A stretch of 64,000 bases of DNA from assembly GCF_004785645.1 (NCBI RefSeq), contig NZ_SRPE01000005.1, positions 1-64,000 on the forward strand, given 5' to 3'. Both the position numbers and the translations under genes were made by a program. Below, piece after piece: positions 33,622-44,151 of this stretch; position 1 is the stretch's first letter, and every line of letters begins with the position of its first letter. This DNA comes from Empedobacter tilapiae. Lineage in GTDB: Bacteria; Bacteroidota; Bacteroidia; Flavobacteriales; Weeksellaceae. A model generated the notes under the pieces. The model did no database searches. It was not told the DNA's origin and saw only the letters and a program-made list of their open reading frames with translations.

Positions 33622-36267
33622 TTAAGCCTTTTCAGCGGCTAAGTTTAAATTCTCTTTTGTAGAACATTTTTTATATCCCAAATAAATACCTCCAGCCACA
33701 ACGATTAAAAGTAAAATATTCGAAACAATCACAATCATATTTCCAGTAGAAATAACTTGTGGTTTAAATTCCATCACGATTGTGTGATTACCTTTTTGTA
33801 CAGGAACTGCACGCAAAACATAATTCGCTTTTTCGATCGAAACTTCTTTTCCATCAACCGTTGCAGTCCATCCGTGTGGATAATAAACTTCAGAGAAAAC
33901 AGCAATTTGATCTGTGTTAGAAGAAGATTTGTACGTCATTTTCATTGGCGAATAATCAACCAATTCAATTTTAGAATTAGCATCCGCCGAAACATTTAAG
34001 TTTTTATTCTCAACCAAATCTTTACGTAAAATAACCGTATGATCAATTGGAGTAGAATTTATCGCTAAGATTTCATCATTTGCATTTTCTGTCCATTTAA
34101 TATTCGACGCTAACCAAGCACTTCCCAAAGCTGTAGGATTTTGCTGCACTTGCGGCTCAGTTGGACTTCCATGAATAATGTATTTCGTATTCATCATATT
34201 CAATACATTAATCAAACCTGTTTCATCATTGATTCCGTATTTTTTTAATTGTGGATCTTGAGAAAAATAGATATCCACAACATCTTGATATTTTCCTAAT
34301 TTCGCCGCATGATAACCACCAATTGAAGGAACAAAATATGAAGTTCCAGCTTCATTAAATGTGCTCAAAACTGTGTTGTATACACGGAAATGTGATTTAT
34401 CTTGTTTAGATATGTTTGACAATAAATTGTTCAACGGAACTTTGTAAGCAATTTGCGCTACATTATTATTATTCTGAGCTTCGGTTTGTAAACGCGGCGA
34501 CATTTCCGTTGGGAAAGGATTATCAACAATATATTTAGAGACAAAATTATCTTCATTCAAATATCTTTTATTCACCGTAAATCCATCAATAAAAGCTAAT
34601 GCACCAATCGCTAAAATAACAATAATTGGTTTCTTGATAAACTTGAATAAATATGCCAACAACAAAGCCATTGTAAACAAAACAAAAATCAATGTACGTA
34701 ACGTATCCGATTTAAACATTTCAATTCTATCTAGAATTAATGCTTCGTCTAATCGTTTAATTAATCCATCCCAAAGTCCGATTGCATTTGGATTTGCTTG
34801 CTGAATCTGTCCGATTAATTGTTCAGTCATTAATTTTTCATTCTCTGATGTAAATGGAAAAATCATTCCACCAAATAAGAAGAATATAATTAAAATTCCG
34901 ACTGTAGAACCACCAGCTATATAAAGAACTTTCTTTTTGAATTCATCTGATTCATCAGAATTAAAGAAATAATATAAAGTCAAAATTGCTAAGAAAGGCA
35001 TTGTAAATTCAGCAATCACCAAGATTGATGAAACAGCGCGAAACTTATCATACATCGGGAAATAGTCGATGAATAAGTTGGTAACGAATGGTAAATTTTT
35101 ACCCCAAGCCAAAATGAAACTTAAAATCGTTGCTCCAACTAACCATTTTTTATAGGTCGCATATTTTCCACGCACCATAAACATTCCGATAATAAACAAG
35201 AAAACAACTACAGCTCCCTGATAAGCTGGCCCCGAAGTTCCTGGCTGATCTCCCCAATATGCACTTCTCGGCTGACTTGTCACGGCTTGAAAAACTTGCT
35301 GATTAAACTCGTCTTCACCAAGACTATATTGAGTGTTTTGTAATTCGGATGTATAGTTTTTTAAATCTTCTGGATTCGTTTGTGAACCACCACCCATCAA
35401 ATTTGGAATAAAAAGATTTAATGTTTCTAATTTTCCATAACTCCATTGTGTGATATAATCGTGATCTAATCCATTCGAATTCTTTTTCAACAACGTCATT
35501 TCAGATTTCCCACGTGTTGTTTCTTTACTGTATTCGTAAGTTGATAATAATCGATTTGCATTCAATCCTGCTGCAATAATTACAGCGACAACTACTAATG
35601 CGGATGATTTGAAGAAATCTGGCAACTCTTTTTTCTTTAAACTATCAATGAATTGAACGATTGCAAAAACCAACATCGCCAAAAATAGATAGAACGTCAT
35701 TTGGATGTGATTGGCTTGTAATTGCAATCCCATAAACAACGTTGTGAGTACAAAACCAGCAATGTATTTTTTACGATATAATAAAAGAATTCCTGCAATC
35801 AAAGGTGCAAAATATCCAATTGTATGGAGCTTTCCATTATGCCCAGCTGCAATCAACTCGAAATAATACGAACCAAAAGCAAAGAAAATTGCACCAACTA
35901 AAGCATATTGCCACTTTTTGAAAACCGTTAAGCCAAGTATAAAAAATCCTGTAAACAACAAGAAAATGTAATCTGCTGGACGCGGTAAAAATCTGAATGC
36001 GCCATCAATGGTTTTGATGATATCAAAATCATATTTTGCTCCAGTTTGATATGTTGGCATTCCACCAAACATCGCATCAGACCAATAGACATTTTCGCCT
36101 GTTTTATCTTGATACGTCAACATTTCTTGCGCACTACCTTTGTAGTTGATAATATCGGGCTGAATAACAGATTTTCCCGATAAAACTGGTGCACAATACA
36201 CCAATGCAATCACCGCAAAAAGTAGCAATGAGATAAGAACGTAGAGTAAATTCTTTTTATTTTTCAT
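33622..36267 (-). CDS. YfhO-family multi-pass membrane protein
   Basis: An 881-residue protein with about a dozen membrane helices in the first 570 residues. A large extracytoplasmic domain follows (about 580-840), and a last helix precedes a charged tail. Markers include APVLSGKSVIQPDIINYKGSAQEML near residue 26, GAIFFAFGSYYFELIAAGHN, and TVDGKEVSIEKANYVLRAVPV near 800. YfhO proteins are GT-C-fold lipid-linked sugar transferases in the characterised cases, acting in lipoteichoic acid glycosylation in Firmicutes. Here the acceptor is unknown. Its start overlaps the DUF4834 gene by 11 bases, indicating translational coupling. Confidence 0.9.
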   Translation of the reverse strand: MKNKKNLLYVLISLLLFAVIALVYCAPVLSGKSVIQPDIINYKGSAQEMLTYQDKTGENVYWSDAMFGGMPTYQTGAKYDFDIIKTIDGAFRFLPRPADYIFLLFTGFFILGLTVFKKWQYALVGAIFFAFGSYYFELIAAGHNGKLHTIGYFAPLIAGILLLYRKKYIAGFVLTTLFMGLQLQANHIQMTFYLFLAMLVFAIVQFIDSLKKKELPDFFKSSALVVVAVIIAAGLNANRLLSTYEYSKETTRGKSEMTLLKKNSNGLDHDYITQWSYGKLETLNLFIPNLMGGGSQTNPEDLKNYTSELQNTQYSLGEDEFNQQVFQAVTSQPRSAYWGDQPGTSGPAYQGAVVVFLFIIGMFMVRGKYATYKKWLVGATILSFILAWGKNLPFVTNLFIDYFPMYDKFRAVSSILVIAEFTMPFLAILTLYYFFNSDESDEFKKKVLYIAGGSTVGILIIFFLFGGMIFPFTSENEKLMTEQLIGQIQQANPNAIGLWDGLIKRLDEALILDRIEMFKSDTLRTLIFVLFTMALLLAYLFKFIKKPIIVILAIGALAFIDGFTVNKRYLNEDNFVSKYIVDNPFPTEMSPRLQTEAQNNNNVAQIAYKVPLNNLLSNISKQDKSHFRVYNTVLSTFNEAGTSYFVPSIGGYHAAKLGKYQDVVDIYFSQDPQLKKYGINDETGLINVLNMMNTKYIIHGSPTEPQVQQNPTALGSAWLASNIKWTENANDEILAINSTPIDHTVILRKDLVENKNLNVSADANSKIELVDYSPMKMTYKSSSNTDQIAVFSEVYYPHGWTATVDGKEVSIEKANYVLRAVPVQKGNHTIVMEFKPQVISTGNMIVIVSNILLLIVVAGGIYLGYKKCSTKENLNLAAEKA

Positions 36268-36514
36268 CCTTTTTTTCTTCGATTATTTCGTAATCCACCG
36301 TTTCGGCGTCTATATTATATTTCGGTTTCTCGAAAGATGTGTTTGGTTTTGATTCGTTGTACGATTCATTAGAGCTTTGGCTCTGATTATAAGCATTTCT
36401 CTGCTGATTAATTGCTTCTTGAAAAACTTTTTTCACTGCAAAGACTTTTCTTAAAAATCTAAAAATAGTTAAGAAAATAATACTTAAAACTATAATCCAA
36501 ATGATTGTTTTCAT
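36257..36514 (-). CDS. DUF4834 family small membrane protein
   Basis: An 85-residue protein with one N-terminal membrane helix (TIIWIIVLSIIFLTIFRFL) and a polar Asn/Ser/Glu-rich cytoplasmic-type tail. It belongs to the DUF4834 family of Bacteroidota, function unknown. Sandwiched between the DUF6263 lipoprotein and the YfhO protein with an 11-base overlap downstream and 1-base gap upstream, it is likely part of the same process. Confidence 0.85.
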   Translation of the reverse strand: MKTIIWIIVLSIIFLTIFRFLRKVFAVKKVFQEAINQQRNAYNQSQSSNESYNESKPNTSFEKPKYNIDAETVDYEIIEEKKDEK

Positions 36515-36515
36515 T

Positions 36516-37586
36516 TTAGTTAACTGTTGTGACAGTTGTAACCGACTCAGTCATCGTTTGTTTTTGACCTTGCGCTTCCACTGTACGTTTTAATGTTTCC
36601 TTTTTCGTTAAATTAACTTTGTTGATCCAACCAGATTTAGTGTCCAACAAAATTTTTCCATCTACATTCGCACTACTATTCGCAGACATTGTAACGCCTT
36701 GTTGCGACTCATTACCTTTCAAACTTTGCGTTCCATTTACAGTAATTGTCGTATTTGCAGGTTCAACACTTGCTAAAGTTCTCTTCATTGAAATATTCCC
36801 TTTCATTGGACCTTGATCAATTTTTTGACTATCGCTCCAAGATTCTTTAAGAGCTAAAGTTTTGTTAGGGAAAATATTCATTGTTTCTTCAAATTGAGAA
36901 GAAATTGCTTGTTTGTTTAATGAATTATCGATAATCTGTGTAAAGAATTTGAACTCTTCTGCAGAAACTTGTTTCTTCACAGAATTAAGAATTGAAGTTT
37001 TGATTCCTTCTAATCCATCAACGCTTACAACTTTTCCTTTCTGATCAACTTTCATTGTATACGTTTTCCCTGTCATCGCTTTGTAAATCGACCAAGAAAC
37101 CGCAATATCTTTGTTCGCTGGTTTCGCAGCATTTGTATCATATGAAATTGATTTTCCCGAAGGATCTGTCATTTTCTCGCTGTATTGTTTAGATTTCACT
37201 TCTAATGTATACACACCATCTTTGAAATCTTTTACCGTATAATCAATTTGTTTTTTACTTTCGCTCGACATTTTTTGAGATTGCTTCCCATCCGAAGCCG
37301 TGTGAGTTGTTTTAATTCCCAACGTCATTGGATAAGTTTTCCCTATCTCCAAATTGTATTTGTATGCATATTTGTCATCCGCACCTTTTGTTATTGCTAC
37401 AACCTCTGGCTCAGTAGGTGTTTCAACGACTTTCAAAGAATCTGTTGTTTCCGTTTTGGCAACTGTATCGCCTTTTTCGTTCACTATTAATTCTTTTCCG
37501 TCTTTATCTTTTCCTACGACTTTATCATCTTTTTTACATGAAACAACTGCCATTGCGACAGCCATCATGAATAGTAATTTTTTCAT
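36516..37586 (-). CDS. DUF6263 family lipoprotein
   Basis: A 356-residue predicted lipoprotein with a short signal peptide and lipobox VVSC (Cys17) followed by KKDDK. A low-complexity Lys/Asp/Glu/Val stretch to about residue 65 precedes a beta-rich body containing TYPMTLGIKTTHTASDGK and NIFPNKTLALKESWSD. DUF6263 has no known function. It is the first gene of the operon, and the region upstream has a -7 box TATTTTTG (37637-37630) with a weak -33 partner. Confidence 0.85.
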   Translation of the reverse strand: MKKLLFMMAVAMAVVSCKKDDKVVGKDKDGKELIVNEKGDTVAKTETTDSLKVVETPTEPEVVAITKGADDKYAYKYNLEIGKTYPMTLGIKTTHTASDGKQSQKMSSESKKQIDYTVKDFKDGVYTLEVKSKQYSEKMTDPSGKSISYDTNAAKPANKDIAVSWSIYKAMTGKTYTMKVDQKGKVVSVDGLEGIKTSILNSVKKQVSAEEFKFFTQIIDNSLNKQAISSQFEETMNIFPNKTLALKESWSDSQKIDQGPMKGNISMKRTLASVEPANTTITVNGTQSLKGNESQQGVTMSANSSANVDGKILLDTKSGWINKVNLTKKETLKRTVEAQGQKQTMTESVTTVTTVN

Positions 37587-37764
37587 ATCAATTTTATGTT
37601 TGATAATTGGTTTATTGCCAAAATCAATCCAAAAATAAGGATTTTAGTTGATTTTTTAACATTAAGATTTTAAAACAATCATATCTAGAAAATTAGAGAT
37701 AAGAAAAGATTATATTATCAATCTAGAAAATAATAAAGTATTACAAATTGTCATAATTAAAAAC

Positions 37765-37793
37765 ACAAAAAAGCCTCCCAAATTGGGAGGCTT
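37765..37793 (-). terminator. Terminator of the rpsH-rplQ transcription unit
   Basis: AAGCCTCCCAA pairs with TTGGGAGGCTT (37771-37781 with 37783-37793), with a T run on the minus strand. It lies 22 bases past the rplQ stop codon and ends the alpha-type operon. Confidence 0.88.
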
Positions 37794-37814
37794 CTCACTA
37801 TATAATCAAATAGA

Positions 37815-38288
37815 TTATGCTTCTTCTGTACTTTCAGTTTCAGCAGCTGGTGCAGCTTCTTCTGTTTTAGTACTTTTTTTACTACGACGTGTAGTTGCTT
37901 TTTTCTCTACTTTCGTGTTAGTGTAGATATCATTGAAATCTACTAACTCGATCATTGCAGTATCAGCACCATCTCCTAAACGGAAACCTGTTTTGATGAT
38001 ACGAGTGTATCCTCCTGGACGATTTGCAATTTTAGGAGCTATAGTTCTGAATAATTCAGTTACAGCTTCTTTATCTTGTAAGTATGAAAATACAACGCGA
38101 CGGTTGTTAGTATCGTCTGTTTTAGACTTTGTCAATAAAGGCTCAACATATGTTTGTAATGCTTTAGCCTTTGCTACTGTTGTGTTAATTCTCTTGTGAG
38201 TAATCAACGCTATAGCTAAATTAGATAATAAAGCTCTTCTATGAGAGGCAGTTCTACCTAAATGGTTAAATTTTTTTCCGTGTCTCAT
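37815..38288 (-). CDS. rplQ: 50S ribosomal protein L17
   Basis: A 157-residue protein: a core of about 118 residues ([47 protein letters not shown]) plus an Ala/Glu/Lys-rich tail as in other Bacteroidota. It closes the ribosomal supercluster, 12 bases after rpoA. Confidence 0.96.
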   Translation of the reverse strand: MRHGKKFNHLGRTASHRRALLSNLAIALITHKRINTTVAKAKALQTYVEPLLTKSKTDDTNNRRVVFSYLQDKEAVTELFRTIAPKIANRPGGYTRIIKTGFRLGDGADTAMIELVDFNDIYTNTKVEKKATTRRSKKSTKTEEAAPAAETESTEEA

Positions 38289-38300
38289 TTTTTAATAAAA

Positions 38301-39293
38301 TTATTCTACGTCTAACTTATATTTTACGATGTCCATTCCAAAGTTAAGACCTTTGCTGTCCACCAATTCTTCTAACTCTGTAAGAGATTTCTTACCAAAG
38401 TTTCTGAATTTCATTAAGTCAGACTTAGCGAAAGAAACTAATTCGCCTAATGTTTCAACTTCAGCTGCTTTTAAACAATTTAATGCTCTTACTGATAAAT
38501 CCATATCTACCAATTTTGTTTTCAATAATTGGCGCATATGTAATGCTTCTTCATCATAAGTTTCACCAGATGCAACTTCTTCCGCTTCTAATGTAATTCT
38601 CTCATCTGAGAATAACATAAAGTGGTGAATTAAGATTTTAGCTGCTTCAGTTAAAGCATCTTGAGGTGTTATAGAACCATCTGTTGTAATTTCAAAAACT
38701 AATTTTTCGTAGTCAGTTTTTTGTTCTACACGATAGTTTTCAATTGCATATTTTACATTCTTAATTGGAGTGTAAATAGAATCAATTGCTATAGTACCGA
38801 TTGGCGCAGAAGCCTTTTTATTCTCATCAGCTGGTACGTATCCTCTACCTTTATCAATAGTAAATGTGATTGTAACGTTTACTTTAGAATCTAAGTTAGC
38901 GATAACTAATTCAGGGTTTAAAACTTGGAATCCAGAAATAAATTTCCCTAAATCACCTGCTGTTAATTGATCTTGCCCTGAGATAGTAGCAGTTACAGTT
39001 TCAGCATCTGATTCATCAATTTGTTTCTTAAAACGAACCTTTTTCAGATTTAAAATGATCTCTGTAACATCTTCCACTACTCCTGGAATAGTTGAAAATT
39101 CGTGCTCAACACCTTCAATTTTAATTGAAGTGATTGCATATCCTTCTAAAGAAGAAAGTAAAACTCTACGTAGAGCATTTCCAACTGTAATCCCGTATCC
39201 TGGCTCTAATGGACGGAACTCAAATTGTCCGAATTTAGAGTCAGACTCTACTAAGATTACTTTGTCAGGTTTGATGAAATTTAAAATAGTCAT
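38301..39293 (-). CDS. rpoA: RNA polymerase alpha subunit
   Basis: A 330-residue alpha subunit. The N-terminal domain for dimer assembly has [26 protein letters not shown] near residue 27. The C-terminal helix-hairpin-helix domain (about 250-330) binds DNA and activators: [20 protein letters not shown] and [16 protein letters not shown]. It sits between rpsD and rplQ as usual. Confidence 0.98.
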   Translation of the reverse strand: MTILNFIKPDKVILVESDSKFGQFEFRPLEPGYGITVGNALRRVLLSSLEGYAITSIKIEGVEHEFSTIPGVVEDVTEIILNLKKVRFKKQIDESDAETVTATISGQDQLTAGDLGKFISGFQVLNPELVIANLDSKVNVTITFTIDKGRGYVPADENKKASAPIGTIAIDSIYTPIKNVKYAIENYRVEQKTDYEKLVFEITTDGSITPQDALTEAAKILIHHFMLFSDERITLEAEEVASGETYDEEALHMRQLLKTKLVDMDLSVRALNCLKAAEVETLGELVSFAKSDLMKFRNFGKKSLTELEELVDSKGLNFGMDIVKYKLDVE

Positions 39294-39315
39294 TTTATTA
39301 GTCTGATTTTAAGGT

Positions 39316-39918
39316 TTATTTAGAATATAACTCGACGATTAATTGCTCTTTAATATCTTCTGGAATTTGAACTCTTTCTGGAGCTTTTGTGAAAGTTCCT
39401 GATTTTTGTTCGTCATTCCAAATTAACCAATCGTACTCGCTACGTGCGTGTAAAGAGTTTGTGATTGCAGTTAAAGATTTAGATTTTTCTCTAACAGCGA
39501 TTACATCACCAGCTTTTAATTGGTAAGAAGGGATGTTCACGATTTCTCCGTTTACAGTTACGTGTTTGTGAGATACTAATTGACGTGCAGCACTACGTGA
39601 GTTTGCGATACCTAAACGGTAAACTACGTTATCTAAACGAGATTCACATAATTGTAATAATACTTCACCTGTAATTCCTTTAGAAGCATTTGCTTTTTTG
39701 TATAAGTTAGCAAATTGACGCTCTAAAATACCGTAAGTATATTTTGCTTTTTGTTTTTCAGTTAACTGAATAGCGTATTCTGATTTTTTAGCTCTTCTTT
39801 TGTTAGGTCCGTGTTGCCCTGGAGGATATTTCTTTTTCTCAAAAGATTTATCGTCACCGAAAATTGGTTGTCCAAATTTTCTTGCAATTTTAGTTTTTGG
39901 TCCTGTATATCTTGCCAT
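39316..39918 (-). CDS. rpsD: 30S ribosomal protein S4
   Basis: A 200-residue primary 16S-binding protein starting [18 protein letters not shown], with the S4 RNA-binding domain [14 protein letters not shown] near residue 91 and [19 protein letters not shown]. The N-terminal zinc-binding cysteines are missing, so it is the zinc-independent form. It lies between rpsK and rpoA. Confidence 0.97.
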   Translation of the reverse strand: MARYTGPKTKIARKFGQPIFGDDKSFEKKKYPPGQHGPNKRRAKKSEYAIQLTEKQKAKYTYGILERQFANLYKKANASKGITGEVLLQLCESRLDNVVYRLGIANSRSAARQLVSHKHVTVNGEIVNIPSYQLKAGDVIAVREKSKSLTAITNSLHARSEYDWLIWNDEQKSGTFTKAPERVQIPEDIKEQLIVELYSK

Positions 39919-39965
39919 GATTTGTTACTATTAAATATATTAAATAATTAAATTGAGAAAAATGA

Positions 39966-40355
39966 TTATACTCTTCTCTTTTTAGGTGGACGACATCCAT
40001 TGTGTGGCAATGGAGTAACATCAACGATTTCAGAAACCTCGATACCACCGTTATGAATTGTTCTAATAGCAGATTCACGACCTTGACCTGGTCCTTTCAC
40101 GAATACTTTTACTCTTCTTAATCCTGCTTCATATGCAACTGTTGTTGCATCTTGTGCAGCTACTTGAGCAGCGTAAGGAGTGTTCTTTTTAGATCCACGG
40201 AATCCCATTTTACCTGCTGAAGACCAAGAGATAACTTCACCGTTTTTGTTAGTTAAAGTAACGATAACGTTGTTAAACGATGCTTGAATATGAGCTTGTC
40301 CAGTAGCTTCAATAACTACTTTTCTTTTCTTTACTACTTTCTGATTTTTTGCCAT
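39966..40355 (-). CDS. rpsK: 30S ribosomal protein S11
   Basis: A 129-residue protein with a lysine-rich start, the [22 protein letters not shown]-like segment and the C-terminal [16 protein letters not shown] end. It forms part of the 30S platform. It lies 11 bases after rpsM. Confidence 0.97.
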   Translation of the reverse strand: MAKNQKVVKKRKVVIEATGQAHIQASFNNVIVTLTNKNGEVISWSSAGKMGFRGSKKNTPYAAQVAAQDATTVAYEAGLRRVKVFVKGPGQGRESAIRTIHNGGIEVSEIVDVTPLPHNGCRPPKKRRV

Positions 40356-40366
40356 GATCCTATTTA

Positions 40367-40744
40367 TTATTTAGTGGCTTTTTTCTTGTTAGCAACTGTT
40401 TTCTTTTTACCTTTTCTTGTACGTGAGTTATTTTTTGTTCTTTGACCACGTAATGGTAAACCTAATCTGTGACGAATACCTCTTTGACATCCGATATCCA
40501 TTAAACGTTTGATGTTTAATTGGATTTCTGATCTTAATTCACCTTCTACTTTGAAAGTTTCATTGATCGATGCACGGATTGCGTTGATTTCTTCATCAGT
40601 CCATTCGCTAACTTTTGTATCTTCTGAAATGTTATTTTCAGCTAAGATTTTAGAAGCACTGCTTCTTCCGATCCCGTAAATGTATGTAAGTCCGATTACC
40701 CCTCTTTTGTTTTTAGGTAAATCTACACCTGAAATTCTTGCCAT
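40367..40744 (-). CDS. rpsM: 30S ribosomal protein S13
   Basis: A 125-residue small-subunit head protein starting [24 protein letters not shown]. The conserved [25 protein letters not shown] tail region is followed by extra lysines. Confidence 0.97.
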   Translation of the reverse strand: MARISGVDLPKNKRGVIGLTYIYGIGRSSASKILAENNISEDTKVSEWTDEEINAIRASINETFKVEGELRSEIQLNIKRLMDIGCQRGIRHRLGLPLRGQRTKNNSRTRKGKKKTVANKKKATK

Positions 40745-40756
40745 AATTCTAAATAA

Positions 40757-40873
40757 TTAACCTTGTCTTTGTTTAAACTTAGGATTCTTTTTGTTGATCA
40801 CATACAAACGTCCTTTACGACGCACAATTTTACAGTCAGCACTTCTCTTTTTAATGGATGCTCTAATTTTCAT
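40757..40873 (-). CDS. rpmJ: 50S ribosomal protein L36
   Basis: A 38-residue basic protein, [20 protein letters not shown] at its start and NPKFKQRQG at its end. Only one of the four zinc-binding positions is cysteine, so it is the zinc-independent form. It lies between infA and rpsM, 12 bases before rpsM. It was found by direct translation of the gap. Confidence 0.95.
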   Translation of the reverse strand: MKIRASIKKRSADCKIVRRKGRLYVINKKNPKFKQRQG

Positions 40874-40896
40874 CTTTGTAAATTTATTTATAATCC

Positions 40897-40928
40897 GATA
40901 GAGTTAACGTATCTACATTAACTCTATC
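40897..40928 (-). repeat. Perfect 11-bp hairpin between infA and rpmJ
   Basis: GATAGAGTTAA (40897-40907) and TTAACTCTATC (40918-40928) can pair around a 10-base loop. No T run follows on the minus strand, so it is not a standard terminator. It may be a processing site, attenuator or translation control element within the transcript. Confidence 0.5.
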
Positions 40929-40948
40929 ACCAGTCGTTATTATTTCTT

Positions 40949-41164
40949 TTAGTATCTGTAAGATATTCTACCTTTCGTTAAATCGTAAGGAGACATCTCT
41001 ATTTTAACTCTATCACCTGGTAATAATTTGATATAGTGCATACGCATTTTACCAGATATGTTACATGTTACAACATGTCCATTTTCTAATTCGACACGGA
41101 ACATTGCATTGGATAATGCTTCTGTAATCGTACCGTCTTGTTCAATATGTTTTTGTTTAGCCAT
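40949..41164 (-). CDS. infA: Translation initiation factor IF-1
   Basis: A 71-residue single OB-fold protein ([22 protein letters not shown], then [20 protein letters not shown] and the end KGRISYRY). It occupies the A site of the 30S subunit during initiation. It lies between secY and rpmJ. Confidence 0.97.
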   Translation of the reverse strand: MAKQKHIEQDGTITEALSNAMFRVELENGHVVTCNISGKMRMHYIKLLPGDRVKIEMSPYDLTKGRISYRY

Positions 41165-41185
41165 AAATCTTTTAATAAAATCTTA

Positions 41186-42556
41186 TTAGATATCTCTTGA
41201 AGTTCTACCTGAAGACATTAAACCATCGTAACGGTGATTTAATAAATATGTATTAATTTGTTGTACAGTATCTAAGATAACTCCCACCATAATTAACATT
41301 GATGTACCTCCAAAGAACATTGCTAAGCTCTGTTCTACACCTAATAATTTCACAATCGCTGGCAAAACAGCAAGCAAAGTTAGTAAAATTGCTCCAGGTA
41401 ACGTAATTTTTGATAAAATTTCGTCTAAAAAATTTGCAGTTTCTTTTCCAGGACGGATTCCAGGGATGATTCCTCCATTACGTTTAAGATCTTCCGCCAT
41501 TTGGTTTACTGGAATTGTGATCGCAGTATAGAAATATGTGAAGATAATAATTAGTAACCCGAAGATTAAATTGTATTCCCACGTAAATGGATCTGCCATT
41601 TTCGCAAAGAATGCTTTTATTGGACTTCCTTCGTCTAAGAAATAATTTGCTAATGTTCCTGGTAAAAACATAATTGCTTGAGCAAAGATAATAGGCATTA
41701 CACCTGCCGCATTAACTTTAAGTGGAATATACGATCGTACAGAATCTGTAACAGATCTCATATATGAGCTACTTGAAGTTTGCGCTCTTCTTACATATTG
41801 CACAGGTACTTTACGTACAGCTGCTACAATCATAATACACATTGCAATAACTAGGATTAACCCTAACATTTCTATCAAGAAGAAAATACCATTTGAAGGA
41901 TCTACTTCAAATGCATTAAAAATTGCTTTTGGTAAGTCGGCTAAGATACCAACCATAATTAAGATTGAAATACCGTTACCAATACCTTTGTCAGTAATTT
42001 TTTCACCCATCCACATGGCAAAGATTGTCCCTGTAATCAAAATGATTGTTGAAGGAAACCAGAACCAAAAATTGGTTGGAGGAATAACATAGATAGCATA
42101 TGATGAAGCTGGATCATAAGGCAAAATCTGAGAAGTCACCAATGTAAGATAAGCAGGTGCTTGCACCAAACAGATCCCGATTGTTAACCATCTCGTAATT
42201 TGATTTACTTTATTACGTCCGCTTTCTCCTTCTTTTTGTAGTTTTTGGATGTAAGGTACTGCTAATCCCATCAATTGTACAACAATTGAAGCAGAGATAT
42301 AAGGCATAATTCCTAACGCAAATACGGAAGCTCTCTTAAAAGAACCTCCGGTAAAAGAGTTTAATAATCCTAAAATTCCTGAATTTGCATTTTCTTGGTC
42401 TGCAACAAAACGATTAACCTCGTTAATATCGACACCTGGAAGTGGAATATGAGAACCGAATCTATAAACCAACAATAGAAGGATAGTTACAAGTAACTTA
42501 TCCTTCAATTCTTTTATGCTCCAGATATTTTGTATGGTCTGTATAAACCCTTTCAT
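41186..42556 (-). CDS. secY: Preprotein translocase subunit SecY
   Basis: A 456-residue, ten-helix channel subunit of SecYEG. The start is MKGFIQTIQNIWSIKELKDK. The plug region follows helix 1 (SHIPLPGVDI). Cytoplasmic loops include LQKEGESGRNKVNQITRWLT, and the helix 8-9 loop PVNQMAEDLKRNGGIIPGIRPG is intact. It lies 15 bases after rplO in the standard spc position. Confidence 0.98.
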   Translation of the reverse strand: MKGFIQTIQNIWSIKELKDKLLVTILLLLVYRFGSHIPLPGVDINEVNRFVADQENANSGILGLLNSFTGGSFKRASVFALGIMPYISASIVVQLMGLAVPYIQKLQKEGESGRNKVNQITRWLTIGICLVQAPAYLTLVTSQILPYDPASSYAIYVIPPTNFWFWFPSTIILITGTIFAMWMGEKITDKGIGNGISILIMVGILADLPKAIFNAFEVDPSNGIFFLIEMLGLILVIAMCIMIVAAVRKVPVQYVRRAQTSSSSYMRSVTDSVRSYIPLKVNAAGVMPIIFAQAIMFLPGTLANYFLDEGSPIKAFFAKMADPFTWEYNLIFGLLIIIFTYFYTAITIPVNQMAEDLKRNGGIIPGIRPGKETANFLDEILSKITLPGAILLTLLAVLPAIVKLLGVEQSLAMFFGGTSMLIMVGVILDTVQQINTYLLNHRYDGLMSSGRTSRDI

Positions 42557-42571
42557 CTATAAAATATATTC

Positions 42572-43027
42572 TTAAGCGTTAACTAATTCTACTTTACCTC
42601 CTGCTTTCTCAATAGCTTCTTGAGCTGTTTGAGTGAATTTATCAGCAGTAACATTAACAGTAGCTTTTAACTCTCCACGACCTAAAATTTTCACTAAGTC
42701 ATTTTTGTGAGCTAATCCTAACTGAACTAATGTTTCTTTGTTTAAAGTATCTGTAATTTTATTATTATCAACTAATTGTTGAATTGTATCTAAATTGATT
42801 CCAGTGTACTCAACTCTGTTGATATTTTTGAAACCAAATTTAGGTAAACGTCTTTGTAAAGGCATTTGTCCACCTTCGAATCCGATTTTTCTTGAATAAC
42901 CAGAACGAGATTTAGCACCTTTGTGTCCACGACCTGCTGTCAAACCGTTTCCACTACCTTCACCTCTACCTTTACGGAATTTATTTTGTACTGAACCAGC
43001 TGCTGGTTTTAAATTACTTAAATTCAT
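42572..43027 (-). CDS. rplO: 50S ribosomal protein L15
   Basis: A 151-residue protein with the Gly/Lys/Arg-rich N-terminal extension ([22 protein letters not shown]) and [18 protein letters not shown]. It is a late-assembling large-subunit protein in the spc operon between rpmD and secY. Confidence 0.97.
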   Translation of the reverse strand: MNLSNLKPAAGSVQNKFRKGRGEGSGNGLTAGRGHKGAKSRSGYSRKIGFEGGQMPLQRRLPKFGFKNINRVEYTGINLDTIQQLVDNNKITDTLNKETLVQLGLAHKNDLVKILGRGELKATVNVTADKFTQTAQEAIEKAGGKVELVNA

Positions 43028-43055
43028 TTTAATAATTTTTTAAAGGTTAAAGCGA

Positions 43056-43235
43056 TTAAGCTCTTTCTACTACTACTAAGTGTGAGATTTTACGGATCAT
43101 TCCTTCGATTTGAGGAGTAGATTCATGCTCAACAACTTGATTCAACTTTCTTAAACCTAAAGCAACTAATGTAGCTTTTTGAGATTTATCACGGTTGATT
43201 GCACTACGTGTTTGTTTTACTCTTACTTTGCTCAT
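43056..43235 (-). CDS. rpmD: 50S ribosomal protein L30
   Basis: A 59-residue protein, MSKVRVKQTRSAINRDKSQK at the start, central TLVALGLRKLNQVVEH, ending VVVERA. It was found by translating the gap between rpsE and rplO, and it is in the standard order. Confidence 0.94.
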   Translation of the reverse strand: MSKVRVKQTRSAINRDKSQKATLVALGLRKLNQVVEHESTPQIEGMIRKISHLVVVERA

Positions 43236-43246
43236 TTTACTTTTTT

Positions 43247-43768
43247 TTAACCGTTGAACACTTTAGTTACAGAAATACCTCTTTGACGTGCAATAGTTTC
43301 AGCTGAACGTAAGCTTAATAAAGCAGCGAACGTAGCTTTTACTGCATTGTGAGGGTTAGAAGATCCTTTTGATTTTGATAATACATCATGTACACCAACA
43401 GACTCTAATACTGCACGAACTGTACCTCCTGCAATTACCCCTGTACCTTTTGCTGCTGGACGGATGAATACTTGCGCACCACCAAAACGAGCTTCTTGTT
43501 CGTGAGGAATTGTATTGTTAAATAATGGGATACGTACTAAGTTTTTCTTAGCATCTTCGATAGCTTTAGCGATTGCAGAAGCAACGTCTTTAGATTTACC
43601 TAATCCAAATCCAACTACTCCATTTCCATCACCTACTACTACGATTGCAGAGAAACCAAATGCTCTACCTCCTTTTGTTACTTTAGTAACACGTTGTACT
43701 CCAACTAAACGATCTTTTAAATCTAAACCTGTTGGTTTTACTCTTTCTACGTTTTTAAATCCTAACAT
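43247..43768 (-). CDS. rpsE: 30S ribosomal protein S5
   Basis: A 173-residue protein with the dsRNA-binding-like N domain ([21 protein letters not shown]) and the C domain [25 protein letters not shown]. It helps decoding fidelity. It lies between rplR and rpmD. Confidence 0.97.
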   Translation of the reverse strand: MLGFKNVERVKPTGLDLKDRLVGVQRVTKVTKGGRAFGFSAIVVVGDGNGVVGFGLGKSKDVASAIAKAIEDAKKNLVRIPLFNNTIPHEQEARFGGAQVFIRPAAKGTGVIAGGTVRAVLESVGVHDVLSKSKGSSNPHNAVKATFAALLSLRSAETIARQRGISVTKVFNG

Positions 43769-43784
43769 AATTTCTTTCTCTTTT

Positions 43785-44138
43785 TTAGAATTTTAATCCA
43801 CCTTCTCTAGCACCATCAGCTAAAGCTTTGATTCTACCATGATATACGAAACCGTTACGATCAAAAACTACAGTTTCAATTCCTTTAGCAACAGCTTTTG
43901 CAGCTAATGCTTTCCCAACAGATGCAGACACTTCAGTTTTAGTACCTTCTACAGAAACACCTTTTTCACGAGATGATGCAGAAGCTAAAGTAACTCCACT
44001 GTTATCGTCAATAATTTGAGCGTAAATTTCTTTGTTAGAACGGTAAACTGACAAACGAGGTTTAGTTTCTGTTCCAAAAATATTTCGACGCACGCGTCTT
44101 TTTATTTTTTGTCTTTTTTCTACTTTAGATAATGCCAT
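43785..44138 (-). CDS. rplR: 50S ribosomal protein L18
   Basis: A 117-residue 5S rRNA-binding protein; [19 protein letters not shown] near residue 27 and [26 protein letters not shown] at the end are conserved. It lies 16 bases upstream of rpsE in transcription order. Confidence 0.97.
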   Translation of the reverse strand: MALSKVEKRQKIKRRVRRNIFGTETKPRLSVYRSNKEIYAQIIDDNSGVTLASASSREKGVSVEGTKTEVSASVGKALAAKAVAKGIETVVFDRNGFVYHGRIKALADGAREGGLKF

Positions 44139-44151
44139 TTTTCAATGATTT

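Noticed and set aside
41186-42556. Frameshift or split in secY
   Set aside because: The reading frame is continuous and all expected membrane segments and loops are present.
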